Shown: piece by piece, positions 48,371 to 58,711 of the stretch
Position numbering within the stretch: the stretch's first letter is position 1
How the letters are laid out: the number at the start of each line of letters is the position of its first letter
Assembly (NCBI GenBank): GCA_963700195.1
Contig: CAVOWQ010000044.1
Span: 62,001-126,000, forward strand
DNA: 64,000 nucleotides
Reading direction: 5' to 3'
From: AP-15 sp963700195
Lineage (GTDB): Bacteria; Pseudomonadota; Alphaproteobacteria; ATCC43930; CGMCC-115725
The notes under the pieces: generated by a model
Seen by the model: the letters and a program-made list of their open reading frames with translations, nothing else
Database searches by the model: none
What the model was told of the DNA's origin: nothing
Position numbers and translations under genes: made by a program

Positions 48371-48531
48371 TGAGCCGGTTGAAGACTGTCCATTGCGTCA
48401 CGTCGCTTAGGAGCGGGGTCGATACTCCGTCTCCGGCGCCCTGCCCAATGAGCCAACATTCAGCGCGCAGTGTTTAGGGAATCTTCTATGGCCCTCAGGT
48501 TTAAAACTCTGACCATTGCTGGATGTCCGCG

Positions 48532-48783
48532 TTACACCAACTGCGCCATTTTGCGTCCGGAACAGTTGACGAACGGTTGACGAGGTCCGATACGGCGCCG
48601 ATGAGCTCCCAGCGGATAAAGGGGCGCGGGCTTACCGACCTCCTTGAACGACCACCCGTCGGGCAGCCTCGCGCACACGGTATTGACGCGGTATTTGAAC
48701 TGGCCGTTTGCGACGATTATCAAAGGTCCCCTGCCGCGCACATCGATTCGATTCGTAGCATCGCAGCCGGCCGTTAAACGCAA
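48532..48783 (-). CDS. Possible small Cys-containing protein (83 aa)
   Basis: Open frame with protein-like sequence GPLIIVANGQFKYRVNTVCARLPDGWSFKEVG and three cysteines. No clear start signal and no family recognised. It could be the end of a longer degraded gene. The opposite strand also has an open frame but with no recognisable features. Confidence 0.3.
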   Translation of the reverse strand: MRLTAGCDATNRIDVRGRGPLIIVANGQFKYRVNTVCARLPDGWSFKEVGKPAPLYPLGAHRRRIGPRQPFVNCSGRKMAQLV

Positions 48784-48848
48784 GCCCGCGTGTGCTGATG
48801 GCGGACGTTGTGCGAGTGGCGGTACGACACAGCCATCTGCCGTTGCAG

Positions 48849-49802
48849 TCAGCGATCGGCGCTGTGCACTAGATCCAACGACGTGATGATGCCGAGATCA
48901 AGCGCTGTCTTTGCAATCGGCTCGCAGGCAAATACCGAGCGCTGACCCTCGTCCCCCTGACACATGAAGGTCGAGACACCGTCGCGCTTGACCAGTCCGG
49001 GATGGAAAAAATGGATCATCCCGCGACTGTACGGAATGTTTATCCAGCGCTCTATCAGCGCGGGGTCTCCCTTACCATCGCTGTATTTAATTGTCCAATC
49101 GTGTAGACCGTATTGATGCACGAGATTGGCGTTGAGATGCCCCATCCGATCGTAATGCCCGTGAAAGCCGACATTGTTGCTCTCCGGCAGATAATCATCG
49201 GTAAAGTAACGACTGCTGCCGCCGAGAAACATTCGCGAGCACGAAGAATAGCAATAACCTGACACTGCCGTGCGAAGGCCGCGCTCTCGAAGCAGCTGAC
49301 CCACTTGATAGCCGGCCGGTGCGTTTCCCCCCGGAGAGTTGCGCAAGATCACGGTCTCGATACCTGGCGAGCTGGCGAGAGCTTCTCTTACCTTGCCCGG
49401 CTCATCGCCAATCACCGGCCCACTGAGAATGATCTGATTGCGGACGACCTTCAGCTCCATCGCCGGAGCTCGCGTCGGCAGAAGCCCCTGCATCATCAAC
49501 AAGATGAGGAGAGCAGTGGCCGTCTCTCGGACAAACGTTAGCAGAGCGACAGAAACCAGGACCTGGTGACCAAGCGGCGGAGCTTTAAATCCAGCCTGAT
49601 CACAGTCGCAGCGCTCTTCGCCGTTGGCGCTGCTATAAATCAGCCTGTAGGGCGAGTAGAGCCGCACCGAGCGTACAACCAGTGAAGAGCCTCTCTCGGC
49701 GATGCTTGGCGGGCGAGGCGCAGTCGCTCCAAGTGAGCGCGGCCCCTCAACGTAAGCCGAGTTTTGGGCGGACCCAGTCGGCGAGGCGACGGATCGCAGC
49801 AT
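48849..49802 (-). CDS. ClpP/crotonase-fold periplasmic-type protein (start uncertain)
   Basis: The C-terminal ~200 residues are related to the ClpP-like COG3904 family: MELKVVRNQIILSGPVIGDEP, VILRNSPGGNAPAGYQVGQLL, and SGYCYSSCSRMFLGGSSRYF with a serine where the nucleophile sits. Upstream is a hydrophobic segment (TATALLILLMMQGLLPTRAPA) that would serve as signal peptide or anchor. The true start is unclear: the open frame extends ~95 residues further with no family sequence and overlaps the next gene's end, while no ATG/GTG/TTG lies at a good distance before the hydrophobic part. Confidence 0.7.
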   Translation of the reverse strand: MLRSVASPTGSAQNSAYVEGPRSLGATAPRPPSIAERGSSLVVRSVRLYSPYRLIYSSANGEERCDCDQAGFKAPPLGHQVLVSVALLTFVRETATALLILLMMQGLLPTRAPAMELKVVRNQIILSGPVIGDEPGKVREALASSPGIETVILRNSPGGNAPAGYQVGQLLRERGLRTAVSGYCYSSCSRMFLGGSSRYFTDDYLPESNNVGFHGHYDRMGHLNANLVHQYGLHDWTIKYSDGKGDPALIERWINIPYSRGMIHFFHPGLVKRDGVSTFMCQGDEGQRSVFACEPIAKTALDLGIITSLDLVHSADR

Positions 49803-50659
49803 CCCCTTCAGGCGCGGTGCCGGCTAGGAATTGGAACACGTGCTGCATCTCCGGCACGATATCGAGCGTCACCTCCACGCCGGATCTGCGCGCGAGATCT
49901 GCCAGCTTGCGGCTGTCGTCGAGCAGCGTCTCATCAGCCCCGGTCTGGATATACATGGGCGGGAGCCCCTTGAGGTCGGCGTGCAGCGGATTGGCAAGCG
50001 GATCCTGGCGGTTGCCGCCTTCGCCGAGGAACATTCCGGCCATAACCTGGATGACATCGCGCGTAACGAGCAGGTCCTTTGCCGCGTTCGTCTCGAACGT
50101 CTCGCCTGTCGCCTCCATGTCGAGCCACGGTGAGAGCGGCATCGTGGCGGCCGGTACGGGCAAGCCCTGCTCGCGGGCGCGTAGAATCGTGGTCACAGCA
50201 AGGCCGCCGCCCGCCGAATCTCCGATTAATGCGACATGGCCCGGCCGGATACCCTGGTCGAGCAGCCATTTGTAGCTCCTCACCATGTCGTTCACCGGGC
50301 CGGGGTGCACGTTTTCTGGCGCCCGCCGGTAATGCGACGATGAGCGCGCGGCAGCCGGTCGCCTTTGCCACATGGGCGTAGACCTTGCGGTGCGTGTACA
50401 TCGAGCCGGCCACATAGCCGCCGCCATGCGCGCAGAGCAGCACGCGGTCCTGCGCGCAGTTCTTTGGCGCCGCCCACATGGCCGGAACTCCCCCGGCATC
50501 GGTTTCGATGTAATCGACGCCGCCCGGCTCGCCGGTAATCCTCTCCCACTGCTCGAACATGTGGCGCAGCTCGTCGAGCGGCATCTCGGGGTTCGCCTTC
50601 AGCGCCGCCACCCATTCCAGGTAGAGCTTGTTCAGCTCTTCGGTCTGCTTGCTCGCCAT
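49747..50659 (-). CDS. Alpha/beta hydrolase, HSL/GDXG family (one frameshift)
   Basis: About 303 residues after correction. Oxyanion-hole motif CAHGGGYVAGS near residue 77 and nucleophile motif GDSAGGG near residue 145 are those of hormone-sensitive-lipase-type esterases; the histidine is probably in PEMQHVFQFLAG. Frame breaks near 50335: after ALIV one extra base precedes HYRRAPENVHP. Lies 30 bases downstream of a luciferase-like monooxygenase gene and is likely cotranscribed. Confidence 0.85.
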
Positions 50660-50689
50660 CGTCTGCTCCTCTCCCAGCCCCGGGCCCGC

Positions 50690-52060
50690 TCAGACGACCA
50701 GATCGAGGCCGCGCGCCGGTAGCTCCACCTTGCCGCCGCATTCGCGCGCGAGCACCGGCATCACCTCCTCGGCGAAGATCTGCATCTGCTCCTCGATCTC
50801 CTTGGCGTGGAAGCCGCCGAGCTCGAACCAGCCGAGGAAGCAGAAATCGTCGTAACCGCATTCGTTGCGCATCTTCATGATCGTGTCGATGACGTACTGC
50901 TTGGAGCCGTGGATGGCGATTTCTCGATCGCGCAGCATCTGCGCCGTCACCTTTTTGTTGAGGTCGAACATCGGTTCGTCGAGCCGTGCCACGACGGCGC
51001 CAAAGCCGAACGGTCCGTAATAGTCGAACTGCAGCTCGATCGCCCGTGCCGCACGGTCGAGCGCCTCCTTCTCCTTGCCGGGACGGGTGATGTGGAGATA
51101 GCGGCTGGTCATGATCCCGCGCCGCTTTTCGGCGTCCCATCCGAACTTGAACCGGCCGCGGTTGTGCATGTCGGGAAACCCGGCCTTCTCCGCCGCCTCG
51201 TAGTAGATCTCGATGTTGCGGCGCAGGCGGTCGTTCGGTTCGGCGATCATCACCCCGTTGATCCCGTGCTCGGCCGCGAATTTGAGGGACCGGGCGCTGG
51301 TCAGCGGCTCCCACAATTGCGGGTGCGGCTTCTGCAACGGCTGCGGAAAGACCTGCAGCTCCTTGAGCGTGGTGGTGGTCGCCTGCACGGGATTCCCGGC
51401 CGAGTACATGTCGGGATCACCGAGGGCGAGCACGTCCTCCAGGCGCCGTCCTGTCTCGTCGCGCTGGAAATAGGCGATCGTCTGCTTGTGGTTCCACTTG
51501 GTGTAGGTGGGCGGGACCGAGAAGAACTCGCCGTGGTGCGAGAATGACGGCTCGGTCCAGCATTTCTTCATGATCGCGAGCGATTCCTCGAAAGCCTTGC
51601 GGTTGCGCTCCTGGTCCTGAATCGTCGAGCCGTAGGGACGGCCGAGCGTTTCGTTCTCCCGGGGCTGATAGCCGCGTCCGATGCCGCATTCGACCCGCCC
51701 GCCGCTGATGACGTCGAGTAACGCGATCTGCTCGGCGAGGCGCACCGGATGGTGCCAGACGATGATGTTGGCCGCCTGACCGAGCCGAATGCGCTTGGTG
51801 TGCGCTGCCACGCTCATCTGCACCATGAGCGGGTTCGGGCTCATCTCCGCGCCCTCGGGTTGGAAGTGGTGTTCGGTGAGCCAGAACGACTGGAACCCGA
51901 GCTTTTCGGCGAGAATCCCCTGGCGAATTTGATTTACCAGTGTCTCCTGTGCCGCTTGGTGGACCTCGGCCAGCGTTCCGTCATTGAACGTGACGCCGTT
52001 CTTGTTGGTAATGACCGGCAGGCTGGACGCCCCGTTGTGGAACAGCCCGATTTCGAGCAT
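50690..52060 (-). CDS. LLM-class flavin-dependent monooxygenase (about 456 aa)
   Basis: Luciferase-like TIM-barrel protein, longer than the one at 29876. Blocks: QGILAEKLGFQSFWLTEHHF, RLGQAANIIVWHHPVRLAEQ and GRVECGIGRGYQP. No frameshift. Ribosome-binding site GGGAGGAAAAA before the ATG. With the downstream esterase it may form a Baeyer-Villiger-plus-hydrolysis type degradation step, but no substrate can be named. Confidence 0.88.
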   Translation of the reverse strand: MLEIGLFHNGASSLPVITNKNGVTFNDGTLAEVHQAAQETLVNQIRQGILAEKLGFQSFWLTEHHFQPEGAEMSPNPLMVQMSVAAHTKRIRLGQAANIIVWHHPVRLAEQIALLDVISGGRVECGIGRGYQPRENETLGRPYGSTIQDQERNRKAFEESLAIMKKCWTEPSFSHHGEFFSVPPTYTKWNHKQTIAYFQRDETGRRLEDVLALGDPDMYSAGNPVQATTTTLKELQVFPQPLQKPHPQLWEPLTSARSLKFAAEHGINGVMIAEPNDRLRRNIEIYYEAAEKAGFPDMHNRGRFKFGWDAEKRRGIMTSRYLHITRPGKEKEALDRAARAIELQFDYYGPFGFGAVVARLDEPMFDLNKKVTAQMLRDREIAIHGSKQYVIDTIMKMRNECGYDDFCFLGWFELGGFHAKEIEEQMQIFAEEVMPVLARECGGKVELPARGLDLVV

Positions 52061-52735
52061 GGGTTTTTCCTCCCTCGTGACCGCGCGAGCGGACGGGCCG
52101 AGCTCGTCGCCCCGTTGGGCGCGAAACTCGTGCGCAGTCTACTCCCGACCGCACTGTTGTGGAAGCGGAGAGGATGGAGGCTGTGGTGCGCTTCGGCTTC
52201 GAGCTCAGGTCGAGGGAGCCTGCGACAGGGGACTGCCCGGGATCATCGGACACGCCGATTTGAAGGAAGATACCAGCGACTTCCGGGAGCAATGCGGCGA
52301 TCGATCCTAACGGCGTGGCCAAAGCTGGGTACCGCTCTGGAGGACCGGGCACGTGCAGGATATCGCAAACGGATGTCTCCTTCGCCTTCGCGTCCGACTA
52401 CATGACGGGCGCGTCAGCTGCCGCGTGATCTAGTGTTCAGAGTCATTCACACGATTCACCCGGCGATGAAAGCACCTCGCTCAATACCGCTTCACCGGCG
52501 AAAGCCGGTGCCCACGGCAGAAGTGGATCCCGGCTTTCGCCGGGAAAGCGAGGAGGGGGATCCGCTGAATATATCTGAATGGGGTCGGGACACCGCGATC
52601 CTCAGTCAGGAGATCCTGTGATGGCTCAGATGACCGCGCTGCGTCGCCACCATCGAGAGATTCTCCTCCACACTGTGATCCGGCCTGGTCCGCTACCGAA
52701 AGCATTGAAGATCATATGGATAAGATGACCAATCA
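52061..52735. other. Gene-free stretch of about 670 bases
   Basis: No gene with recognisable features on either strand. Contains the family-B repeat at 52493-52544. The 3' part may include decayed sequence belonging to the lyase remnant that follows. Confidence 0.5.
52493..52544. repeat. Paired-hairpin repeat (family B), second copy
   Basis: Hairpin 52493-52510: perfect 7-bp arms with a GAAA tetraloop. Hairpin 52529-52544: perfect 6-bp arms around TTTC. Same two-stem layout and GGATCC-flanked second stem as the copy at 24781-24860, about half the spacing. Confidence 0.75.
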
Positions 52736-52739
52736 TGGC

Positions 52740-53010
52740 GATCTCAAGACCGGCACTGCACTTGGAGCCGCCGGTGCCGTGGGGCGCCGCACCCGGGCCC
52801 AATGCGATCGGATCCGATTTGCCAGTCCTGGGATCGAGTCCGCCGAGTTTGCCTGCGGATTGCGCCGCGGACCACACCGTACCGTCCGGTGCAGGATAGA
52901 CGTCGTGCGCCCCAGCCGCTGCCGGCACCGGAAGGTCCGCTTTTCCATTTTGGCCTGCACGGGGGTGCCTGCGGTCAATACCGCGATGACCGCAGCATGC
53001 CGGCGCCTGC
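52740..53010 (-). pseudogene. Virginiamycin-B-lyase-like beta-propeller fragment
   Basis: A short piece resembling the N-terminus of Vgb-type lyases: a signal-peptide-like part (AVIAVLTAGTPVQAKMEK) in one frame, continuing in another as ADLPVPAAAGAHDVYPAPDGTVW, AAQSAGKLGGLDPRTGKSD and PIALGPGAAPHG, after which similarity stops. Only about one of seven blades remains. Lies directly downstream of the MarR gene. Confidence 0.6.
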
Positions 53011-53027
53011 ATTGTCGTTGCAACGGT

Positions 53028-53459
53028 CTAGTCGAATTCCGCCGTGGCGATCTCTTTGAGGACGGCGCGAAGCTCGAACGCGGCCTCTTCACCGAACGTG
53101 CGCTCGAAGCGGCGCTGGGCTGACGCCCAGCGCGGAACTGCTTTGGCGACAGCAGCCTTCCCGGCCTGTGTCAGCGCTATGGCACGGCTGCGACGATCGC
53201 GTTCGGACACTTCGAGCCTCAGGAGGCCGCGCTTTTCGAGCGGGCGCAGAAGGTGCCCCAGTGTCGAGCGATCCATGACCAGAAGCCGCGCGAGCTCTTG
53301 GATCGAGGTCGGACCGACGCGGTTCAGCCGTGTCAGGATCGAGAATTGGTTCAAGCCCAGCCCGGTGGGCGCGAGGGCCTCGTCATAAAGCTTGGTCACG
53401 CGGCGCGCCGCTTGGCGAAGCACGCCACAGTTACAGATTTCGGGCTCGACGTCGGACAT
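53028..53459 (-). CDS. MarR-family transcriptional regulator
   Basis: 143 residues. Winged-helix core TSIQELARLLVMDRSTLGHLLRPLEKRGLLRLE with the wing SERDRRSRAIALTQAG; four N-terminal residues pairs of cysteine (CNCGVL) may sense ligand or oxidation. Divergent from the efflux genes at 53659-58630, so it probably represses them; a dyad between the two (53618-53637) is a good candidate operator. Confidence 0.9.
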   Translation of the reverse strand: MSDVEPEICNCGVLRQAARRVTKLYDEALAPTGLGLNQFSILTRLNRVGPTSIQELARLLVMDRSTLGHLLRPLEKRGLLRLEVSERDRRSRAIALTQAGKAAVAKAVPRWASAQRRFERTFGEEAAFELRAVLKEIATAEFD

Positions 53460-53581
53460 TGGTGCGCCTCATCATCCTCCAAAGCTTATATGGGTAAGTG
53501 CCGACCTATTCCCTAGATGCGGCCAATACCTGCATAGTCAACTCACTGTACATGGCTTCTAACAGCGCAAATTATCTCCTC

Positions 53582-53637
53582 TTGACACTCGCGAGGATGG
53601 CCCCATCTCTCCGGCCCATAGGGGTAATTGCCCCTAT
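53582..53637 (+). promoter_or_regulatory. Candidate efflux promoter with MarR-type operator
   Basis: TTGACA at 53582-53587 is a consensus -35, with a weak -10 about 17 bases on. A 20-base dyad, ATAGGGG-TAATTG-CCCCTAT (53618-53637, perfect 7-bp arms), follows, where it would block transcription start. Lies between marR and the secreted-protein/efflux genes. Functional role inferred. Confidence 0.5.
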
Positions 53638-53658
53638 ATCCGGAAAGGCTTGTGTCCG

Positions 53659-54009
53659 ATGAAAATCGAGATGAGGAGCTTCCTTGCGGCCGCCGCGTTC
53701 GCCGTTACCGGGGTGGCGACGGCCCAGGCGGCGGATATTGCGGCCATGATCGGTCATGTGACGAGGCTCGACGCGGACTGTTCCGCCTTGGTCTATTACA
53801 CCGCCGCACCCCGAGGCTTCCATGTGGTGATAACGACTCAGCGGGGCCGGGCCGCGGTCGAGCGGTTCGAGACGGTGTTGGCGGTGGGGCAGTCGGCGGC
53901 GGTCTCGATCCCGCGCAGTGTGGGCGAGGCGTCGGCGCGGATCGTGCTCAGGAATGCCGGCGACCATCTGCACATCGCCAGGCCGGACGCTGCCGTTTCC
54001 GCTCGGTGA
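53659..54009 (+). CDS. Small secreted hypothetical protein (116 aa)
   Basis: ATG at 53659 gives MKIEMRSFLAAAAFAVTG, a signal peptide cleaved near AQAADI. The mature part of about 95 residues has strands such as GFHVVITTQRG and SARIVLRNAGDHLHIARP, with one cysteine. Not recognised. First gene downstream of the candidate operator, 174 bases ahead of the efflux permease. Confidence 0.65.
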   Translation: MKIEMRSFLAAAAFAVTGVATAQAADIAAMIGHVTRLDADCSALVYYTAAPRGFHVVITTQRGRAAVERFETVLAVGQSAAVSIPRSVGEASARIVLRNAGDHLHIARPDAAVSAR

Positions 54010-54183
54010 CTTCCCCATTGCGACGCGAAGAAGCTGGCGCGCGAGCGGTTGGCAAACGGCTGCGCTGACGATGAGGCCGGTGGTCGAGAGCGAAGTTCTC
54101 GTGCTGCGCTGCGACAGGTAGGGATTTCGTCAACCGCGCGAGTGCGGGCCGACAACTCCAATTGCTTGTAACAAACGGAGCCG

Positions 54184-57100
54184 ATGATGGGGATCGTGCG
54201 CTTTGCGCTGCGTTGGCCCTACACCTTTTATGTGTTGGCGCTCTTGATCCTGTTTCTGGGGGTCACCGCCTTCCGATCGATGCCGACGGACATTTTTCCG
54301 GAGATCGACATCCCGGTCGTCACCGTCATCTGGCAATACACGGGTCTCAGCACGCCGGAGATGGAACAGCGCGTCACCACCTACAGCGAATACGCGATGA
54401 GCACCGCCGTCAGCGGGATCAAGGATATCGAGGCGCAGACATTGGACGGTATCTCCGTCCAGAAAATCTATTTTCAGCCGGACGTCAGTATCGACCTCGC
54501 GATCGCGCAAATCATTTCGGCGACGAACTACATCAGGTTGCTGATGCCGCCAGGGATTCAGTCGCCGCTCGTCGTGGAGTACAACGCCTCCAGCGTCCCG
54601 GTGCTGCAGATCAGCCTGAGCTCGGATACCCTCAACGAGCAGCAGCTCTATGATTACGGGCTCTACAATCTGAGGCAGCGGCTGGCGCCGATCCACGGCG
54701 TCACTTTTCCGACGCCCGCCGGCGGCAAATACCGTCAGATCATGGTCGATCTCGACCCGGCAAAACTGCTGGCAAAGGGCCTCACCCCGCTCGATGTGGC
54801 AAACGCCGTCAACGCCCAGAACCTGACCTTGCCCTCCGGCACTGCGAAAATCGGCGACACCCAGTACACGGTGCGCACCAATGCGGTGCCGGCGACGATT
54901 GAGGAGCTCAACAATATTCCGGTCAAGTATGCCAACGGTGCCACGGTCTACGTCAAGGATCTCGGCTATGTCCGCGATGGTTCACTGGTGCAGCAGAATG
55001 TGGTGCGATCTGATGGACGGCGTTCGGTCCTGCTGAGCGTCATCAAGAACGGCAACGCCTCCACCGTCGACGTCGTCAGGGAGGTCAGGAAGGCGCTGAA
55101 GATCGCCCGCGCCTCGGCCCCGCCCGGCATGAAGATCAAGGAACTGTTCGACCAGTCGGTGTTCGTCAGCGCCTCGGTCGACTCGGTGCTGCGCGAGGGA
55201 GCAATCGCGGCCGGCCTGACGGCGCTGATGATTCTCCTCTTTCTCGGCTCCTGGCGCTCGACCCTGGTGGTCATGATCTCGATCCCACTATCCGTTCTGT
55301 CATCGCTGGTCGTGCTTTATTTCCTCGGCGATACGCTCAACACGATGACATTGGGCGGCTTGGCGCTGGCTATCGGCATCCTGGTCGATGATTCGACGGT
55401 GACGATCGAGAACACGCATCGCCTGTTGACCGAGGAAGGACAGCCGCTGCCGCAGGCAACCTTGCACGGCGCCGCCAGCATTGCCGTACCGACCCTGGTA
55501 TCGACATTGGCGATCAGCTGCGTCTTCACTTCGGTCGTCTTCCTCGAGGGCCCGGCGAAATATCTGTTTACCCCGCTCGGCCTCGCCGTCGTGTTTGCGA
55601 TGCTCGCCTCCTATGGCCTCTCGCGGACACTGACGCCGATCACGATCGGATTGCTGTTGAAGGGCGAAGGTCACGGCGCGGAAGGAGGCTGGTTTGCGCG
55701 GTTCCACCATCATCTCGAGCGTGGTTTTGATCGCCTGCGCGACAGCTATGCGCAGCTGCTCGCCACTTTGCTTACTCGCCGGATCATCGTGCCGGTCTTC
55801 GCCACAGCGATCCTCGCCCTTGGCACTGTCATGTACCTCTTTGTCGGGCGCGACTTCTTTCCCGTCATCGACGGGGGGCAGATCCAGCTTCACGTCCGCG
55901 CTCCGGCCGGCACCCGCATCGAGAAGACCGAGCAGATCTTCGAGGCCGTCGAGAACAAGATCCGCGAGGTCATTCCGGAGAACGAGCGCGACCTGATCGT
56001 CGACAACATCGGCCTGCCGGCGCGCCTCTACAATCTGTCCTTTGCGGACGGCTCGACGATCGGCATCAATGACGGCGTGATCCTGGTGTCGCTCAAGGAC
56101 GGGCACCTGCCCACGGCCGATTATGTGCGCAAGCTGCGCCAAGTGCTGCCGTCAGCCTTCCCGGAAGACATCTTCTATTTTCAGGCTGCCGACATGGTCA
56201 CCCAGATCCTGAATTTCGGGGTGACGGCGCAGATCGACGTGCGCACCGTCGGCTATGACCGCGTCAAGAATCTGCACATCGCGCGACAGCTCCGGCGCCG
56301 CATCGGGGCCATCCCGGGTGTTGCCGATACCCATCTCCAGCAGGAAGTCGATGCGCCGGCGTTCTTTGCCGCGATCGACCGCACCCGTGCGGCAGAGCTC
56401 GGTCTCAATGCCAGCCAGATCGCCACCAACCTCAATGTCAGCCTGAGCTCGTCCGAGCAGGTAACCCCGAATTTCTGGACCGATCTGACGAAGGGGATAC
56501 CCTATTACCTGGCGGTGCAGACTCCCGAGCCTCAGGTGGCCTCGCTCAATGCGCTGACCAATACGCCGGTCAGTACCGCCCTGTCGCCGCAAGGCGATCC
56601 GGTGCCGGGCCTGCTCAGCAATGTGGCGACACTCACCCGCATTGCGCTGCCGACCAACGCCAACCAGGCGAACATTCAGCCGATCTACGAGGTCTACGCC
56701 AATGTCCAAGGTCGCGATCTCGGCAGTGTCGCGGGCGAGATCGACAAGATCGTCGCCGGGCTGCAGAAGGAGCTCTCACCCGGCAATTCGATCCAGGTAC
56801 TGGGCCAGATCGGGAGCATGAACGACGCCTTCCGCGACATGGGCATCGGGCTCTTGTTCGCCGCCGTGTTCGTCTACCTGCTGATGGTCGTGAACTATCA
56901 GAATTTCGGCGACCCGCTCGTCGTCATCCTGGCATTGCCCGCGACCTTCTGCGGCATCGTCACGATGCTGTACATCACCGATACGACGTTGAGCGTCCCG
57001 TCGCTGATGGGCGCGATCATGGCGGTCGGCGTCGCCTCGGCCAACTCGATCCTGCTGGTGACCTTCGCGCGCGAGCAGCAGCTCGCCGGCATGAGCGCCT

Positions 57101-57357
57101 TCGATGCGGCGATCTCCGCGGGACGCACCCGGATTCGGCCTGTGCTGATGACGGCCGCGGCGATGATCGTCGGCATGATCCCGATGGCGATCGGCGGCCC
57201 CGGTGAGGAGCAGAATGCGGCACTGGCGCGCGCCGTCATCGGCGGCCTGTTGTTCGCGACGCCGACTACCCTGCTCGTCGTGCCCTACCTCTTCGCCATG
57301 CTGCGCAAACGCAACGACGGCAAACCCGCGCAGGGCGTCTTTGCGGAGGAACTCTAA
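54184..57357 (+). CDS. RND efflux permease (AcrB/HAE1-like)
   Basis: 1057 residues, intact. First transmembrane segment YTFYVLALLILFLGVTAF, porter-domain sequence (EIDIPVVTVIWQYTGLS), the TM4 proton-relay region GILVDDSTVTIENTH, and twelve helices in two halves. Inner-membrane drug/solvent exporter of the hydrophobe/amphiphile group. The gene precedes its adaptor, which begins directly after the stop. No outer-membrane channel gene is in the window, so it probably uses a shared one. Confidence 0.95.
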   Translation: MMGIVRFALRWPYTFYVLALLILFLGVTAFRSMPTDIFPEIDIPVVTVIWQYTGLSTPEMEQRVTTYSEYAMSTAVSGIKDIEAQTLDGISVQKIYFQPDVSIDLAIAQIISATNYIRLLMPPGIQSPLVVEYNASSVPVLQISLSSDTLNEQQLYDYGLYNLRQRLAPIHGVTFPTPAGGKYRQIMVDLDPAKLLAKGLTPLDVANAVNAQNLTLPSGTAKIGDTQYTVRTNAVPATIEELNNIPVKYANGATVYVKDLGYVRDGSLVQQNVVRSDGRRSVLLSVIKNGNASTVDVVREVRKALKIARASAPPGMKIKELFDQSVFVSASVDSVLREGAIAAGLTALMILLFLGSWRSTLVVMISIPLSVLSSLVVLYFLGDTLNTMTLGGLALAIGILVDDSTVTIENTHRLLTEEGQPLPQATLHGAASIAVPTLVSTLAISCVFTSVVFLEGPAKYLFTPLGLAVVFAMLASYGLSRTLTPITIGLLLKGEGHGAEGGWFARFHHHLERGFDRLRDSYAQLLATLLTRRIIVPVFATAILALGTVMYLFVGRDFFPVIDGGQIQLHVRAPAGTRIEKTEQIFEAVENKIREVIPENERDLIVDNIGLPARLYNLSFADGSTIGINDGVILVSLKDGHLPTADYVRKLRQVLPSAFPEDIFYFQAADMVTQILNFGVTAQIDVRTVGYDRVKNLHIARQLRRRIGAIPGVADTHLQQEVDAPAFFAAIDRTRAAELGLNASQIATNLNVSLSSSEQVTPNFWTDLTKGIPYYLAVQTPEPQVASLNALTNTPVSTALSPQGDPVPGLLSNVATLTRIALPTNANQANIQPIYEVYANVQGRDLGSVAGEIDKIVAGLQKELSPGNSIQVLGQIGSMNDAFRDMGIGLLFAAVFVYLLMVVNYQNFGDPLVVILALPATFCGIVTMLYITDTTLSVPSLMGAIMAVGVASANSILLVTFAREQQLAGMSAFDAAISAGRTRIRPVLMTAAAMIVGMIPMAIGGPGEEQNAALARAVIGGLLFATPTTLLVVPYLFAMLRKRNDGKPAQGVFAEEL

Positions 57358-58630
57358 ATGACCGACCGCGACCATCGCGTGCTCGAGTATCCGGCGCGGA
57401 GCCGGGATACTCAGCGGCCGACTGGCGAGCACGATCGCCGCAGTGGTTCCGGTCGACGACTGCTCGGCCTCGGCGCGCTGTTGCTGCTCCTCGGCGGTCT
57501 GGCGCTCGGCGTTTGGCGGCATTACGCGCTGCACCTCGAGGTCACAGCCGCCGCAGAGCAGCATCGCGACTTCGTGCCCGACCGTCCGCGTCGAAGCGGT
57601 GCGGGCGAGCCCCGGCACGATGAGCGTGACGTTGCCGGCCACCACCAACGCCTTCCAAGCCGCCAACATCTACGCCCGCGCCAGCGGGTATATCACGCAA
57701 CGCAATGTCGATATCGGCTCTCATGTGAAGGCGGGCGACCTCCTGGCGGCGATCACCGCCCCGGAGCTCGACCACCAGATCGCCCAGGCCGAGGCCAGCC
57801 TGGCTCAAGCCAAGGCATCGCGCCGGCAAACCAAGGCGAACCGCGAACTGGCCCGGGTCACTTGGGGCCGCGACTCCGTTCTGGTGAAGCAAGGCTGGGT
57901 CACCCAGCAACAGGGCGACACCGATCGCCTGAACTATGCGGCTCAGCAGCAGGCGAAGCAGGTCAATGACGCCGCCATCCAGTCGCAGGAGGCCCAATTG
58001 CTGGTGCTGCGCCAGCAGAAGGCTTATCAGCAGGTCGTCGCCCCGTTCGACGGCGTCGTGACCCGGCGGAACATCGATGTCGGCAGCCTGGTCCAGGCCG
58101 ATGCGACGAGCGGCACCTTCATGTTCACATTGACCCAGAGCGACGTCATGCGGATCCGGCTCTACGTGCCGCAGGACGCGGCCATCGGCGTGAAGCCCGG
58201 TGTCGATGCCGTGGTCCGGGTGCCCGAGATCCCCGACCACAGCTTTCCGGGCAAGGTCGCGCGGATCGCCGACGCCCTGGATCCGGCCACCCGGACCCTG
58301 ATGACCGAGATTGACGTACCCAATCCCGACGGAGAATTGAGCCCGGGGACCTACTGCGCGGTCGAGCTCAAGGTCCCGCGCCGGACGCCGTCACTGATCG
58401 TGCCGGCAGGGGCGATCGTTTTCGACCGCGACGGCCTCCACGTGCTGGTCGTCGAGGACGGTGTCGCGCACAGCCGCAAGATCACTGAAGTTCGCGACTT
58501 AGGAACGGAAGTCGAGGTCAGCGAGGGCGTCAAGCAGGGCGACAAGGTGGTGCTCACTCCGCCCGTCGATCTCGATGATGGCAGCAAAGTACAGGTTCGC
58601 GCGACGCCAATGGCCAAAGCTGCATCCTGA
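57358..58630 (+). CDS. RND periplasmic adaptor (MFP) subunit (one frameshift)
   Basis: Starts at the ATG immediately after the permease stop. N-terminal anchor LLGLGALLLLLGGLALGVW, then, after one extra base near 57577 (FVP then TVRVEAV), the adaptor core: ARASGYITQRNVDIGSHVKAGDLL lipoyl-like half, coiled-coil hairpin with many Q/A/K residues, the second half VAPFDGVVTRRNIDVGSLV and the beta-barrel domain. Corrected length about 423 residues. Links the permease to an outer-membrane channel. Confidence 0.9.
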
Positions 58631-58711
58631 CTGCGCGTTTGTACACGACGGTACTGAAGTTTCAGCACGCACGCCTGATCCTATTAGCGAATTGACATCC
58701 GGGAGGTGGGC

